Source of the DNA: Pseudisothecium myosuroides
Taxonomy: Eukaryota > Streptophyta > Bryopsida > Hypnales > Lembophyllaceae
DNA: 64,000 nucleotides
Direction: 5' to 3'
Assembly: GCA_951799445.1 (NCBI GenBank)
Contig: OX637289.1
Coordinates: 1,116,001-1,180,000, forward strand
Under the pieces are notes generated by a model that had not been told where the DNA came from, searched no databases, and saw only the letters and a list, made by a program, of their open reading frames with translations. Position numbers and translations under genes: made by a program. Shown here piece after piece: positions 17,201-30,783 of this stretch (positions are counted from its first letter, which is position 1; every line of letters starts with the position of its first letter).

Positions 17201-20200
17201 ATAGAATAGAAATAAAAGCCTCCTTTAGATAGAGCTCATTCTCCCTCCGATGAAAGTACGTAGTGTAAGTGTCATTCGTACTTGCTTCTCGGAGTCAATT
17301 GCGGACCTTAGATGAACAGACACTTCATGTCTGCCAATCATTTTTAATAATTGGATTTATTCTCTCTTTTAGGAATTACTCTTACATTTCCTTATTCGCT
17401 TCCGCTCTATGATGAACTCCGGTGAAAAGACTACATATTAGCAATATATTGAAAAGTCCATATTAGTCGTGTCAGAGTTGGACTACTTACCTCGTCATGC
17501 CGTATATTACTAACTGTATAAAAGCAGCAGCAGGTCAAGAGCCAGTAATAGAAGAACAGGACAATCACAGGGACCCAAAAACCAGGAAAAGAAGTAGTTG
17601 GAAACTTGTAGATGTCCAAATAAGCTTGTCCAACGTTCATATTTCCTTTTCCAACGCAATAGGTGATCGAATCATCGCAGGCCTGTCAACCGCGTAGACA
17701 CAAAATGGTAAGTTCTCTGTACTCAACAATTTATACAATCTGTAATGATTTGTTCAAAATGACCTCGCAGGAAATTTCGAACTAAAATCTAAACAAACAT
17801 TTTGACTAAACACATTCAAACTGTTTTCATTGTCCTAGAGTTCTACTTACTTGGTTGTATCTTTCAGAAAGGAATTCGTTGCAAACGATGGCTGTAATAG
17901 CCCACTGAAGTGGACTGATGTAATATACCCAGATCCACCAAGCAGGCACTTTGTTCTTGGCAATTAGAAAACCAGAAAAGAGTAGAAAGAATATGATACA
18001 CAGACCTGCAAAATAAATAAAGTCTCCATATGAGACCTTCAATTTGACTGATCCAAAATACGTAAAAATAAGTTTTGTGAAATTGTCTGCATCTCTAAAT
18101 GTAACATTAATATTGACCACCTTCATTCACACAGATTCACATCAAAGACCACCTTTATTCACACAGGCAGTGCTTGCAGAAAGATGTAGAAAAGCATCAT
18201 TATCCTTGTTAGAAGTGATTAGAACACGTACCTGCCAAACCACCCGCTGCCTCTTTTGTACGACAAAAAGAAGCTAAGAGTCTAGTGAACATTGCGAATG
18301 TGACTGCACATAGGAAAACAACAATAATATACAGAATATAATGACCACCACTGTTTGAAGGTGTCAATCCCGTCAACCAATATACTAAAGGTGTGTATAT
18401 CACCATCTGCAGCAAACCAAACAACAACAACTATTAGGTTCTAACAACCAAAAGCACTCAGCAGAAGCAATATCTAATCGATCAACTAGGGTTACGGTGG
18501 AAGGGTCTCAAACGTACTCAACCCTCCCTAATTGCACACTCTGTAATTGCACATTCTGAGCATATCCTGAGAATCTTCCATGTAGTGTACACATCTGACA
18601 ATTCCACATGCCAAATTCTGAACACATGTGACAGAAACCATTTGTCTCCACAAGGCAGTGCAATTAGAGAGGGTTGAGAGTGTAGAAGATCATGGTACGG
18701 GTCATCTTCCGTTTAGCAGTGAAAGCTACAGTACACCTGGTTCAAAAAAATCAGTCTGAGCTTTGCTTGCATCTACACACAATAAAAACGTTCTCATTAA
18801 CTGGACATCTTGACTGGATTCGTGCCAGGGTCTGATGATAGTTATAGGTCCAGAAGCTTCTCTCTTCTTGCCAACATGGACATCCAAAATATTGCGCAGA
18901 GCTGCCTCGGAGATTAATCCTATCAAGGAGGTGTGCACATCAACTTTAATGAAACAGTGACATTGTGAATTTACCTCTATAAGTGTCAAAGGAATTTGAC
19001 TTAAAGTGCACGCGAGTATATAGGAATATGGCCGAAAAAACCTAGCTGAATATTGCTTTTCAAACACCTGAATAACCAAGTCGTTAGTTCTCAAAATTGG
19101 TCTTCAGAAGCAGCAGACATTGATAAAATACTAGACATATAATATAACTTCTGTTGAAGAGACTCAGTGTAGTGATAGAGGAAATAACTGTTCGCTCGTC
19201 AAGTTGAACAGGTATTTGGGAAATGGTATTCAGCGAAAGAGTCATGACTGCAAGGAAAGCAAGGGACTTTCGAAGATCCATATCAGCACGAGCTGTGGTG
19301 CTGGGAACTTGATAAAATAAGGTCCCTGTGAAAATTCCTAAAACCACAAGCTGTTGCTCACACTATTTCAATACTAGAAAATTAAGAGAAGATACATTTA
19401 GACACCAATTTAAATATCCTCGCATGTGCCTCTTATGATGCACCCAACCACACAGACCCACTCCCGTAAAATATATTACTTAACAAAGAACATAACTGGA
19501 ACAAGAACTTCAAGTATGATAATTAAGTTGAGTGCATACTATAATCTAGAAGACAATGGTTGAAAAATCTCCAAAAGTGAATGATGTACCTGAATCATGC
19601 GAGCGTATAAAAAGCTTCTGCCTCGGAGTATTAAAGTGACTTGTCTTCGCATTACAGTTTTTGTGGAAGTCCATCCGTCTTGCACAAACTCTTGATTAAA
19701 AATATTTGCAGTTTCTGGAGATGCCTGTTGAAAAATCACAATCATCAGATCGGTAACTAAAAATATTGGAAACTGAGTTTCATTCCTTCCAAGCCCATCC
19801 GTTGGACTGTGAACAAAGGCTTATTAGTGAGAGGTCTAAAGTTAGAAGGAATTACACGTGTTCTTCTTCCAAGCTATACAGCTATAATATATTTCTGTAA
19901 AGCTAGGTGTGCTCTATTTATGAAAATTTCATTTGTGAAACCGCAGGGGAAAATCAACAGTACTGAAAATAAAGTACCTGCTCAAGAGGCCGCTCAAGCT
20001 GTAAACGAATGTTGCCTTCAGCCTTCTGTACTTTTTCCACTATGATTCCAGCATCATATGCTTGACTTCGACGCAAAGCGAGGTACTCAAGGCTTTCATG
20101 GCTACTTCCGATAGCTGTAATGACATCTCCTGCCTTCACTAGTGAAGTGTGCTGTATATCAACGATTCTTGCTGTTCCTGAGGCTTCTACTTCCTCAATC

Positions 20201-23200
20201 ACCACTGCCTTTTGTTCACCTATGTAGACCAACATATGCACAGAGTCAGAATAAAGGCCGGTCATCACCAGGAAGGACGGACTAAATTCCCAAGTTCATG
20301 TGACAAAGCACTACGTGCAGATTGAGTGATAGTTGTGAACCTTCACCAGTGACTCTTGAAGAATCCGTGTAGGAAACTGTGGTACTGAGGAGTTATTGTA
20401 AGTGATGCTAAGTATGAAGATATCTACATTTTACCTTCCAGAAGTTGAAATACAAAAAACTTTCCAATTCACAAGGGGATCGAAAAATAGGACTATTAAA
20501 AGCCACCGGAAGTTTACTAAGCATCAATTGTCAATGTTTTCCAAAGATGAGAAAAAAATTAGTTTCACCTTTTGTTGGTCCGTCCAAAATCTTTAAGCCC
20601 AATGGTTTTTTTGCGTCAACCCACAACTCCTCAGCAGCCTATCTAGGTCGACAAGAAGCAGACAGAAATTGACACAATGATTAACAAGATCAGCGTTGAT
20701 GCATCTAGCACTAGATGCATTAATCTATTTGATTAAACGTCCAACAAATTGAATGTCTTCCATTCAAGGTAGCAAATTGTGATCATAGGAAGCGTTACGA
20801 CGTCCCTAGACACTGAAAATAGAAGATAGAATGTACCTCTTGATCATCAAGAATGCGAACTATATCTTTGTACATATCAGAGCCCATATACGCCTTGACA
20901 AAGTCATCAGTCGTCAAATGCTTGAAGCCAGGGACTAAGTACCCAAGACCTTCTTCGGTGGATATCTCTTGCAGGAAATCTGCTACATCAACATGATTGG
21001 GTTTCACATACCTGCATGTTCAAGAGTACGTTCAGCGGAGATTTTATGCTTGACCTTGGTTTGTGCAAAAAATGACGATCATGGACATGTCTCGGTAGGG
21101 CTCGGTTTCTGAAACGACAATCAAGGAAAATTCAGCCAGAGTCTACTGCAATAAAGACAAGAAATCCAGGCACATCCAATCACCAGCTTGCTTCTGTTAA
21201 AGTTAGAAGTTCAGTACCCAAGCCTTGCGAAATAAGGCAACACATCCTCACGTGGTCCTTGATATATTATGCGACCCTCGTCCATAACAATTAGCCTGCA
21301 GAGGTTGGTACACATAGTTTCGATGATTCCACAGCAAAGGGATCAGGTTGAAATGTCAAAACAAGGATTAGTTCTTCAAATTGCAGTAGGATAAGAAGTA
21401 AACATTACAAGTATTCAAGTATACACATGCATATTTTTCTTGACATAGAAGCATATTTCAGGCATATAATATATAAAATGTGTTCTTTGAGGTTGGTTGC
21501 TGACTGAAAGGATGAAAATGCAAAGCAAGATTACCAGCATAAGCAGAATACCTGTCAAAAAGGTCAAATACTTCAGGAGAAGGTTGAAGGAGAGAGAAGA
21601 GGCACGTGTAGCGCCTTATCCTGGCCATAGTACGGAAGGCTGAAACAATGTCGTAAGCTGCAGAACTATCGAGTCCCGTACTGATTTCATCAAGAAAATA
21701 CACAAGGTATGTTCCTACACAGAACAAATGTACAATACTGCTTCACAACCATGGTATGATCAAACGACCCCCGATATTAGGTTCTAATTGTTATAGAAGG
21801 CTACATCATGCTGGTACAATGTACAATACTATATATATTCACTTCCGGAATAGTTTGACCCTCACTTGATTGTTGTTCGGGTGAAGACTGGTTTTAGGAA
21901 ATAAATTTTACACCCAATCACTTAACAAGGTCAGCACTCCATTTATATAGTTTGAGGATTACATCAGAATGTTTGGACTGTAGCTGACTTACCATAAGGC
22001 TGCTAACAAATTTAGAGGTAGCACAAAACGATTTCCATATGAAGTAGAAGTTTTTGTGAAGTTAAAATTTCAAGCGTACTCTACAATGGATGTTGTGCTT
22101 GCCTGAGACCATCTCCGCTGTTGTTACTCGATGCCGTTCACCTCCACTAACTCCGCGAACCGCAGCGTTTCCGACTATTGAGTCAGCCACGCCTCGGAGA
22201 CCAAGTAGATGTAAAGTCACTTCCAAAGGAAGATTTATTCCCCCAATCTCATCTCGTAATGCCTCCATCTGTCAAGTAGTCATTGACACGACTAAGAGCA
22301 GCGTTTCAAGACTAAAAGCTTCAGTAGATATTCTAAGGTCATTTGGACCCCAAACTCTTAGCTGTATCACAACCGCAGGAAAACTTTAGATTTTCATGGT
22401 GACAAATGTATTATGTGGCAAAAATCACCTTGGTGGCACACACTCTGACTCTTCAGAAGTGTGTGGCTTTCTGACACATGGATGGCCAACTACTTGGGAA
22501 CTGAATGGAACTCAGTGACCAAATCTACAAAGTATTCTTCTAATGGAAAATGTGCAAACGTGCAGATAATTGTATCTCACTACCACATCGTACATACTTT
22601 CTGAGCAATCAAGCAGCATATCACACTCTAGCACATGCACAAGTACCGAAGGCGTAGAAATAAAAAACCCACCTTGCTGGCGTTTTTACTATACCATTCT
22701 GGATTATTGGTAAAATGGCTCGTACAGGCGTTTGCAAACTCGCAGGTTTCTCGCACAGTTAACATGGGCAGATGTCTATCTGTTTGTGCAATAAAGGCCG
22801 CAATGCGTCGCACATGGATCTTGTCAAGAGTGTCTTGATTATAAGTCACTGAACCTTCTAGGGTTGTCGTCTCATCCAACCACAGTCTTCCAGCCAATGC
22901 TTTATGTAAGCTGCTCTTCCCTATCCATAGCCTCAAGATACACACTCCACGTTTGTCAAGGAGAATTCACTAAATTTAAATAAAAATTAATTCCTAAATT
23001 TTCACAAAAGTCTATTAAGATCGGATCCATTCATTTTTCTGAGGGTCCAGTGACTAATAACATGAGCTGTGCCAATTCCAGCTTGCCAAGTTGTTTATAG
23101 GAATTACCTTGATTCAAAATTATGCAGAGGAAGGTTTGGATTATGATGCATTGACTTCATGCTGTTTCAAATCGTTTAAAGCCAAAGGTTTCATTGGTAT

Positions 23201-24674
23201 CTGGAAGTGGACTTCGACATACCAAGAGCTACCATATTGTTGGAAGCCAGAGACTCAACACAACCTCTAAAATGCACAAGCTCATCATATATGACCCACG
23301 AAGAAGACTTACCACATCCCGGAGGTCCACATACAAGTGTCAATGTCCCTGGCATCAAGTAGCCAGAACAGTTGTCAAGTATGGTAAACTTCTGCATTGC
23401 TTGTTTCTCAGCAAATCCGGGACAACAACACTTTAATACGACTGAGCCTACAGTCTCAAAGCCTAGTTTTGCACCCATTACTTTAGCCCCATAGGTCAAT
23501 CCCTTGAATTTCACTACCTGCATTGCCACTGCAAATGCGGGGTTATGAAAGTACAAGCGGTAGGATTATGAGACTTCTGGATTAGAACAGTAGTGTGCCC
23601 TAAGTATTTTACAGAAAATTGAAATTAAACCTTCAGTAGGCCCTTTCTGTAGTGGAAAGTGTCCAAGTGCATCAAATCAATCTGGAAGGCAGAGGTTAAT
23701 ATCTCTGTCTAGATACGAGGGTGATGTCCTTTGCGCGCCAAAACATGCTGAAATATGAGCGGCTTGAATGATACCGACTAATTACAAGGAAAGCACGATA
23801 CAGTGTCAACCAAACAAGACGGTAGCGTAAGTCACCTGAGATTGAAACTGAGGCAGGAACTGCCTAATTTTAACCAAGAATGCAAGAAGGCCATCTTTTA
23901 GAATTCTGTCAATGCCCGTTAATTCACGTTCAATTGTTGGTACAGTAGCAGGTGCAGATAAAGCCTGTAAAAATGAAACAGAGCTATTTTCAGACTCCTT
24001 TCATAATAGGCAGATCATAATTGCGTTGCGGGGAAATACAAAGTCTCATCAAATTCTTGACCACTGTTTGGCTCGGTCAACAACCAAGATGGTAACATCT
24101 TGCTCTGCCACTGCACCTGATGTCGGTAGCTCATGACCACCTAAATCATCCTTTGGAATATCAATGACCGCAACTAACTGGACAATGCAGAAAGACGACA
24201 CTTTCACCTCAAATTTAGAAGCCAGGATAATTACAGAAAGATACAATAGAACAATCACTGTGCAAATAAGGGGTCGTTTCATGCCAAAGTGGCACTAACT
24301 GTGTCAAGAAGCACTTTGATTTCGGATGGCTTTCCGCCCTCCTCCCACTTCTTGGCAATATTGATGATGAAATTCATCAAATCTTCTTTTCCCAGTTGTT
24401 GCAACGATGGTTTTAATCCCTTTGGGTCGGGGTCGAAGGTAACAACTGCTGCACTTGGTTGGTCGTCCTCTCCAATTTGCAGTTGGTCTTTGAGCTGATC
24501 AAGGTACTTGGCCTTCGTTCCCGTTGAGAGCGTAGACAGGACATTGTTATCGGAACGCTCATAATACTCTTTGAGCCTCTCTGTGTAGTAGATTACCTCG
24601 GAGGGATCGATTTGATCACCTTCAGGGACGATAAAAACTTTTGATTGCTCAGGTTCAGATGAGGTCGAAGCCAT
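11209..24674 (-). CDS. ABCG: ABCG (PDR-type) full-size transporter with a PDZ-like insert; 30 exons, 1602 aa
   Basis: Exons (5' to 3', minus strand): 24674-24300, 23964-23836, 23681-23631, 23517-23313, 22920-22673, 22268-22103, 21714-21552, 21295-21218, 21011-20837, 20638-20569, 20219-19978, 19724-19590, 19350-19189, 19067-18975, 18406-18232, 18005-17851, 17682-17491, 16605-16426, 16276-16059, 15900-15777, 15492-15382, 15272-15036, 14525-14372, 14197-14053, 13850-13790, 13598-13497, 13272-13183, 12399-12226, 11813-11776, 11569-11209. All phases match and the sum is 1603 codons. NBD1: Walker [10 protein letters not shown] (about 249-257), signature SGGE (377), Walker B VYFLDE (396). PDZ-like segment about 540-632. 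TMD1 about 670-930. NBD2: Walker [10 protein letters not shown] (about 1029), signature LSVEE, Walker B ILFLDE. TMD2 to the C-terminus. Such pumps export lipophilic compounds across the plasma membrane; the substrate is unknown. The weakest joins are the first donor (GTTAGT) and exon 3. Confidence 0.9.
15493..15776 (-). other. Inferred GC-AG intron (ABCG intron 20)
   Basis: The exon ending in QKFIDE must splice in phase 0 to [12 protein letters not shown]. The donor is GAG|GCAATT and the acceptor is TGGCAG. Reading on past the donor meets a TAA before any GT, so a GC donor is the simplest solution. Confidence 0.68.
19978..20638 (-). other. Exons 10-11 of the ABCG gene: PDZ-like domain between NBD1 and TMD1
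   Basis: Exons 20638-20569 and 20219-19978 encode roughly residues 531-634. They show a carboxylate-binding-loop-like KPLGLKI (PDZ 'GLGF' position), a beta strand [11 protein letters not shown], the typical [13 protein letters not shown] stretch, and a closing strand NIRLQLERP. Conventional plant PDR proteins have only a short hydrophilic linker at this place. The flanking exons (DDQE before, ASPE after) resume normal PDR linker and TMD1 sequence in phase 0, so this is a neat two-exon insertion. PDZ assignment is from motif resemblance only. Confidence 0.62.
21715..22102 (-). other. Inferred GC-AG intron (ABCG intron 6)
   Basis: Joining exon 22268-22103 to exon 21714-21552 restores the exact spacing between the signature and Walker B seen in PDR NBD1 (EMVSG then TYLVYFLDE). 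The donor reads CAG|GCAAGC, the classical GC-donor context; no GT donor keeps the frame. Confidence 0.75.
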
Positions 24675-27600
24675 GTCGAAGCCTTCAATTCCAATTTGGA
24701 TTTAGACACCTGAAAACACCGTCTGAAGCAGAAGATGCTCTTATACAAAGAGGAGATGCGTCATTACAGAGGGCGAGCTTCCTGTCCACCCTGCACCTCA
24801 GTGTCGTTGCCATATAAATCCTCTTTTAATAATCCTGCAACCCTTCAATCCATATTAAGCAAATGAGTCATAAAAAATGCCAAAATGAATTCGTGGACGA
24901 GCTGTAAATTAAGGTCAAACAAAACATTGAATCGAATATAAGTACAAGTGGTGTAGCAAAAGTATTGCCTTGAACTACAAAACAAAAAAGCAATTTCAAT
25001 CAAATTGGAAATTTTTCAATTGTCAAAATGAGACGCACAAACCATTTTTTCTCTGATAACTAGGACTAGGATATATACATATATTTAAGTGAAGCACAAT
25101 TGAACTAAACTCTGCCATTTCAACTAAAGTTTTCCAATTTATTCCAATTTCTCTTAAAACACTGAGATTCTAGGAACAACATTCCGTCTCATCAGTTTGT
25201 GCTCAATAAGAAACCCTAAAACAGATAATATACATGCATAAACCGACTCGTGCAAATTGGGAATCGGGAGACCCCACCCCCTGAAATGCACACTCCGTGT
25301 ACTGTAGATCCTCTCCGTTGAACATAGACTGGCGGGTGTACAGTACATTTCAAGGTGCGGGGATTCCTGAGCAGCACTCTACCCTGAAAATTAATCATCC
25401 GCACAAATGTAAAGTAATTGGGACTTACTATATATACGAGATTGACACCAGCCATGTATGAATTGAGGTTCCATTCCATTTCATTTCGTACAGCTCCGTC
25501 ATGAGGGTAACTCATTCTCCAACTCTAGGGTTTCGCCATGCGCAGCTCTCAGGCTCTGAAGCTAATCCCATAATTATCAGAAGCAGATCGATTCCCCTCC
25601 CTGCCAATTAAGTCACTACCGTATTCTATTGCGTCATACGTAATGCTGTCCACATTGTTGCAGATCGAACAGTGCCCTGCAGCTCCGTTTGGAATGTTCC
25701 GTCTCGACAAAAAATGAAATTGATTTCACGGCATCTGACTCCAGAATACGTGAATCTGCATCCAGAATTCTGAAAAGAATACGTGACTGCTTTAGAATTA
25801 CCGGATTCCTGAAGATGGAGAAACTATACTAGTTTCTTTAAGTAACTCTAGGTCTACAAGTAATTCTGCTCTCATCAATGTCAATCTCTAAACCTAAATC
25901 TAAATAGAATCTGCATCATCCGCGAGACTCCAAAAACATACAGTATGAAACTCCAGCGCAGTTCAATCCTGAAAAATTGCACATGTGTGATCCTTCCTGA
26001 CAGATGTTTCGGAAGCAAGAAATGCAATGCAAATGACAGACAGTGGACAATGACAAAGAACTGAATGGAGATTACAGTAATAAGCTTAGTTATTGTTAAA
26101 TAATTTTTTATTTGGAAATTGGAAAAAATTATCTAATACCGGTATTAGAAAGTGAGGCGGGATGTAAAAAACATTCAGCTTATATACACTTTCTTTTATT
26201 TATTTACTCTTTGAATTCACAGGCAAGTTCTATCAAGAAGCTACCGGTATTTTCAAAACTATTTTGAACCACAATTTTTGAATCCCTACTCTTTTTTTAA
26301 TGAAATTGGTATGAGATAGAAGAATAAACTAAAATCTTTAGGGGAGGCAACCCATTTCCGATCACTTAAGCATTCCACGTATCTGAAGGGCATGGTTCTT
26401 TAGTGGATCAATTTTTCAGTGTGCAGAAATAGACAGCGGAGGCTTTCCATAATTTTCCAAATTTTTGTATTGCAAAATGGAATTATCATGAATTTTTGAA
26501 CAATAGACTAGGTTCTTTCCATTCGGGTGAAATGGTTTTCCCAATTCTGACCAAGCGCTGGAAAGAAAATGGACAATGCTTCATGCGTGTGATGGTTAAT
26601 TATTAAACGATCAATGACCGTCAAAATAGGTCATTCACTCCTCTAAAAATACACAGAAACAGCCCACCTTGTGCTGCCACAATGCGGGGGTGTTGATCAG
26701 GAACAGGTTGCCTCCCCTAATAGCTCTAAGATGGAATTGAAACACACTAAAGTAGTATATTGTAGAAGCGAGCAGCTTCTTCAAATGGACCCTATATTTT
26801 GACCTTAAATGAACATAACATAGTCCTTAAATGGACCTCTTTAGTCATTGAGATAATCGAGAGAAAAATATTTTTTATTGCAAGAGCCAATCATTGGTCT
26901 TGATTTCCTCAAATTGCTTCAAAAAATGCAAGTGGACGGATTTTGGAAGACCTAGGATCACAAATAGGTGCCTACAACAATTTTTTTTGAAAATTCATAA
27001 GTAACTCAGAAATGCTTCAAAAAATATGAAAACACTTGTTACGTTCCACATCCATTTTTCTTTCTCTAAAAGATGATCTAAAAAACTTTTTATTCATGGA
27101 AACCTATGAAAAAAGCATACCAACCCTTAAAAGAAAAAACATACCAACCCTTAAATGGTCGCTTTTAGAGCATACTAACTTAATCCAAACAATGAGAATG
27201 TCCTAGCAAGAAAACTATACCATGGTATTACACACGTCATAGATTGTAGTTAGGGCCGCACAGAATTAGGGGTGCACAGAATTTATTTTGTGGCATTCTT
27301 GCATACGGTGTGAAAGCTGTTTCATTTTCAAGATATTAAAAATTAAGAAGATAGTAAACTACTTTCGTATGGTTGTTTATTATTTCGGTTGTTTATTGAC
27401 TTTTTTCTTATCTTCAGTTTTCTTCGGGTTGTTCTGTTTGTTGATTCGTTTGGGTTTTGGGTGGCTATATTATTGTGAGATCAACGGAACCATACTCTAC
27501 GGGAATGTACTGTGCACCGTCAGTTGCCGTCATCAAGGAGGGGTGCGCGGTCATTGTCTCCTGGCATTCGAACTCACAAGAAAAATAGTATTGAATCCCA

Positions 27601-28222
27601 ATTTTATTATAAATTAGAAAATTAGAAAAACAATTTCGCTTCAATTACTTAACCCTGTTGTGTTGTACTGTGGCAACGGTATTAGAACACAGTAAGTTAG
27701 TCCATTCAGCAAATTAGACTTATGGAATATATGTACACTTCTAGAAAAAGTGCACAAAATTATAACGATGTGGAACAGAAATTCAGCAATATCATCCAAG
27801 AAGAGAACAGAGATAATTATACTGTCAAAGCACTCCTGAAATATATCTATTGATTTTTGAACGATTTACGCATTTCTAAACCCTAAATCCATGGTTCCAT
27901 TTCCTTTAAAGCCCCAATAATATTCGTAATAAGCGATTGGGTCACTGATACTAAGATTAAATATGGACCAAACCCTACAAACGAACGAGCAACCAGGAGC
28001 AGATCATTACCTTCAATCAACAAAGTAGAGAGCGAGAATTAATCGACAGATTATATTTCGTGTCTCTGTTTGGAAAAACAATTCAATTCATTGCACTCCA
28101 TATCAACACATCAAAACTGGATCCAAGCACAAATGCTGATCCTTTCTTAAATAAACTCCATAAGGAAAGCAAGAAGAGAAATAGTCCCAAGGGATGTTCC
28201 ACATAAGCAAAGTAAGAGAAAT
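24675..28222. promoter_or_regulatory. Spacer between the ABCG start and the RPS14 stop
   Basis: It should hold the ABCG promoter (proximal 24675 to about 25.6 kb) and the RPS14 3'UTR (below 28222). An AAACCCTA-like element on the minus strand lies near 25530. The middle is AT-rich and contains one diverged TAAGGTA-family element (26748-27182). I see no further gene. Confidence 0.5.
26748..27182. mobile_element. Diverged TAAGGTA-family element
   Basis: Ends read TAAAGTAGTATATTG on the left and TTTTAGAGCATACTAACTTA on the right, degenerate versions of the family's inverted repeats. The interior retains the A-rich 'AAAAAATATGAAA' and 'CTAAAAAACTTTTTATTCATGG' blocks. At about 435 bp it is longer than the 300-bp copies and has a partly duplicated right end (CCAACCCTTAAA twice). 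Confidence 0.5.
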
Positions 28223-29387
<1,165 letters not shown>

Positions 29388-29496
29388 GGTGAGAGACACA
29401 AACGGAGCTGGCGACGAGCGGACGATAGAGAGCGGGGGAGAGCGCTGGAAAAGAGACTCGGGGAAGGTGCGAGACGGAGAGTTGTAAGGCAGACTG

Positions 29497-29508
29497 TAAC
29501 CCTAAACC
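29497..29508 (-). promoter_or_regulatory. Telo-box-like motif upstream of RPS14
   Basis: TAACCCTAAACC lies about 110 bp upstream of the RPS14 ATG, in the expected promoter or leader. It overlaps the telomere-repeat motif typical of plant ribosomal protein promoters. Confidence 0.55.
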
Positions 29509-29519
29509 TAGCTTATTCT

Positions 29520-30783
29520 GTCGCCGTTCGATCAGAGTTGTATCTGACGGCGCAAGTTCGCCTCGTTCCCCTCGCGTTTTCTACTTGGTTCTCGTGTTGA
29601 CGATCTCTCGTAGATGAATAGCTTGTAGACGGATGACAGTTAGCAATGCGGTGGATGCTAAGAGGCAGGGTTTTTTTTTTCATTTTTATTGAAGTGCCAT
29701 AGTGGCGATATTGAATGTTATAGTGGTGCTCCAAATTTCAACATTCATCCACATGTTGAATAGAAAATATCATATTAGCACATTTCACATATAAATAAAT
29801 CAATTTTCATCCAGAATCTGGTGATTTCATCTAAGATTTTTTTTTATTTGAAGTTTTTTGGCAATTTTCCACCTTTTTAGTACCATATTTTTCTATAGGT
29901 GTGATGCAAGGCCATAAATTTGGTGCAATTTTGCACCAAATTACCGTAAAAAAAAACACAGTAAAAGCAAGGATCAATAAAAAATTCGCTATAGCAAATG
30001 TCAAACTCAACATGATTGTAGCCCAAATTTCATTTAGGTGACGATAATAGAGTGATTAGGGACCTTCTTAGGAACTTCCAACTTTTCATTGTAAATTCAT
30101 TGTAGGAAATTATTTTCTTAGGCCTTCCTTATTAGAAAATATTGTGATTGTTTTAGATGATTATTATGGATATAGTTTTTGTTGGCTTTGGAGTACCAGT
30201 AGTCTAAAGACTCTTTTGGGTGCTCTTGCCGTTTCTCACACTTGTCTTTATTTTATAATTTACAAGCTTCGGATTTTTATTTATAATAAATCAAATTTAG
30301 TGAAAAATGAAAACTATAAATTGACCACTTGGGAGGATTTGATGGTGAAGAGATTTCAAAAAGAATGAACTTAAAACCATCTTCAATGTTCAAAATTGTG
30401 CATACCATGGAACTCATTTTTGGGGCTATTTGCACGAAATGTGGAGAAAATGGAACAATGTATTTTTTGATGCCCTCATATAGAATATGCCCAATTAGTG
30501 TAGGAATAGACCATCAAAATTTTAGCTTTAAGTCATTAAATTTGGCTCCTCCACAATACTCAAAACAAAGAAATCCAAAGTGTGACAAGTTAGAGAAATT
30601 GACTTTTAAATATAAAATGTTTTTTTTTAATTTAAAAAATAATCATGGATATGATTACAATTGAGAAATCCTAAAAAAAATTCAAGTTCATTGGGTTCAT
30701 GCTACAAAAGTTATAGTGAAGCCAATTAGCTTCAAATTTTGGCAAAGTAGAATAGAATTGGCAAGTCATGTATGCAATCACCC
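29520..30783. mobile_element. AT-rich region with the right half of a GGGTNATTGCAAG-family element
   Basis: From about 30340 to 30783 the sequence follows the interior of the elements at 43598 and 50091: the 'TTAAAACCATCTTCAATGTTCA' type block, the 'AATAGACCAT...AAATTT' block and 'TTGACTTTTAAATATAAAATG'. It ends in the family terminus TGCAATCACCC at 30783. I could not place a left terminus, so the copy is partial or its left end has decayed. Confidence 0.5.

Noticed and set aside
24049..24282. An extra ABCG exon with [24 protein letters not shown] reading between exons 1 and 2
   Set aside because: It looks protein-like, but no donor/acceptor pair keeps the phase-0 junction between exon 1 and the exon starting ALSAPATV.
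27288..27617. 109-codon frame on the plus strand
   Set aside because: Hydrophobic and Phe/Leu-rich as expected from T-rich DNA; no domain, no splice context, no coding-like composition.
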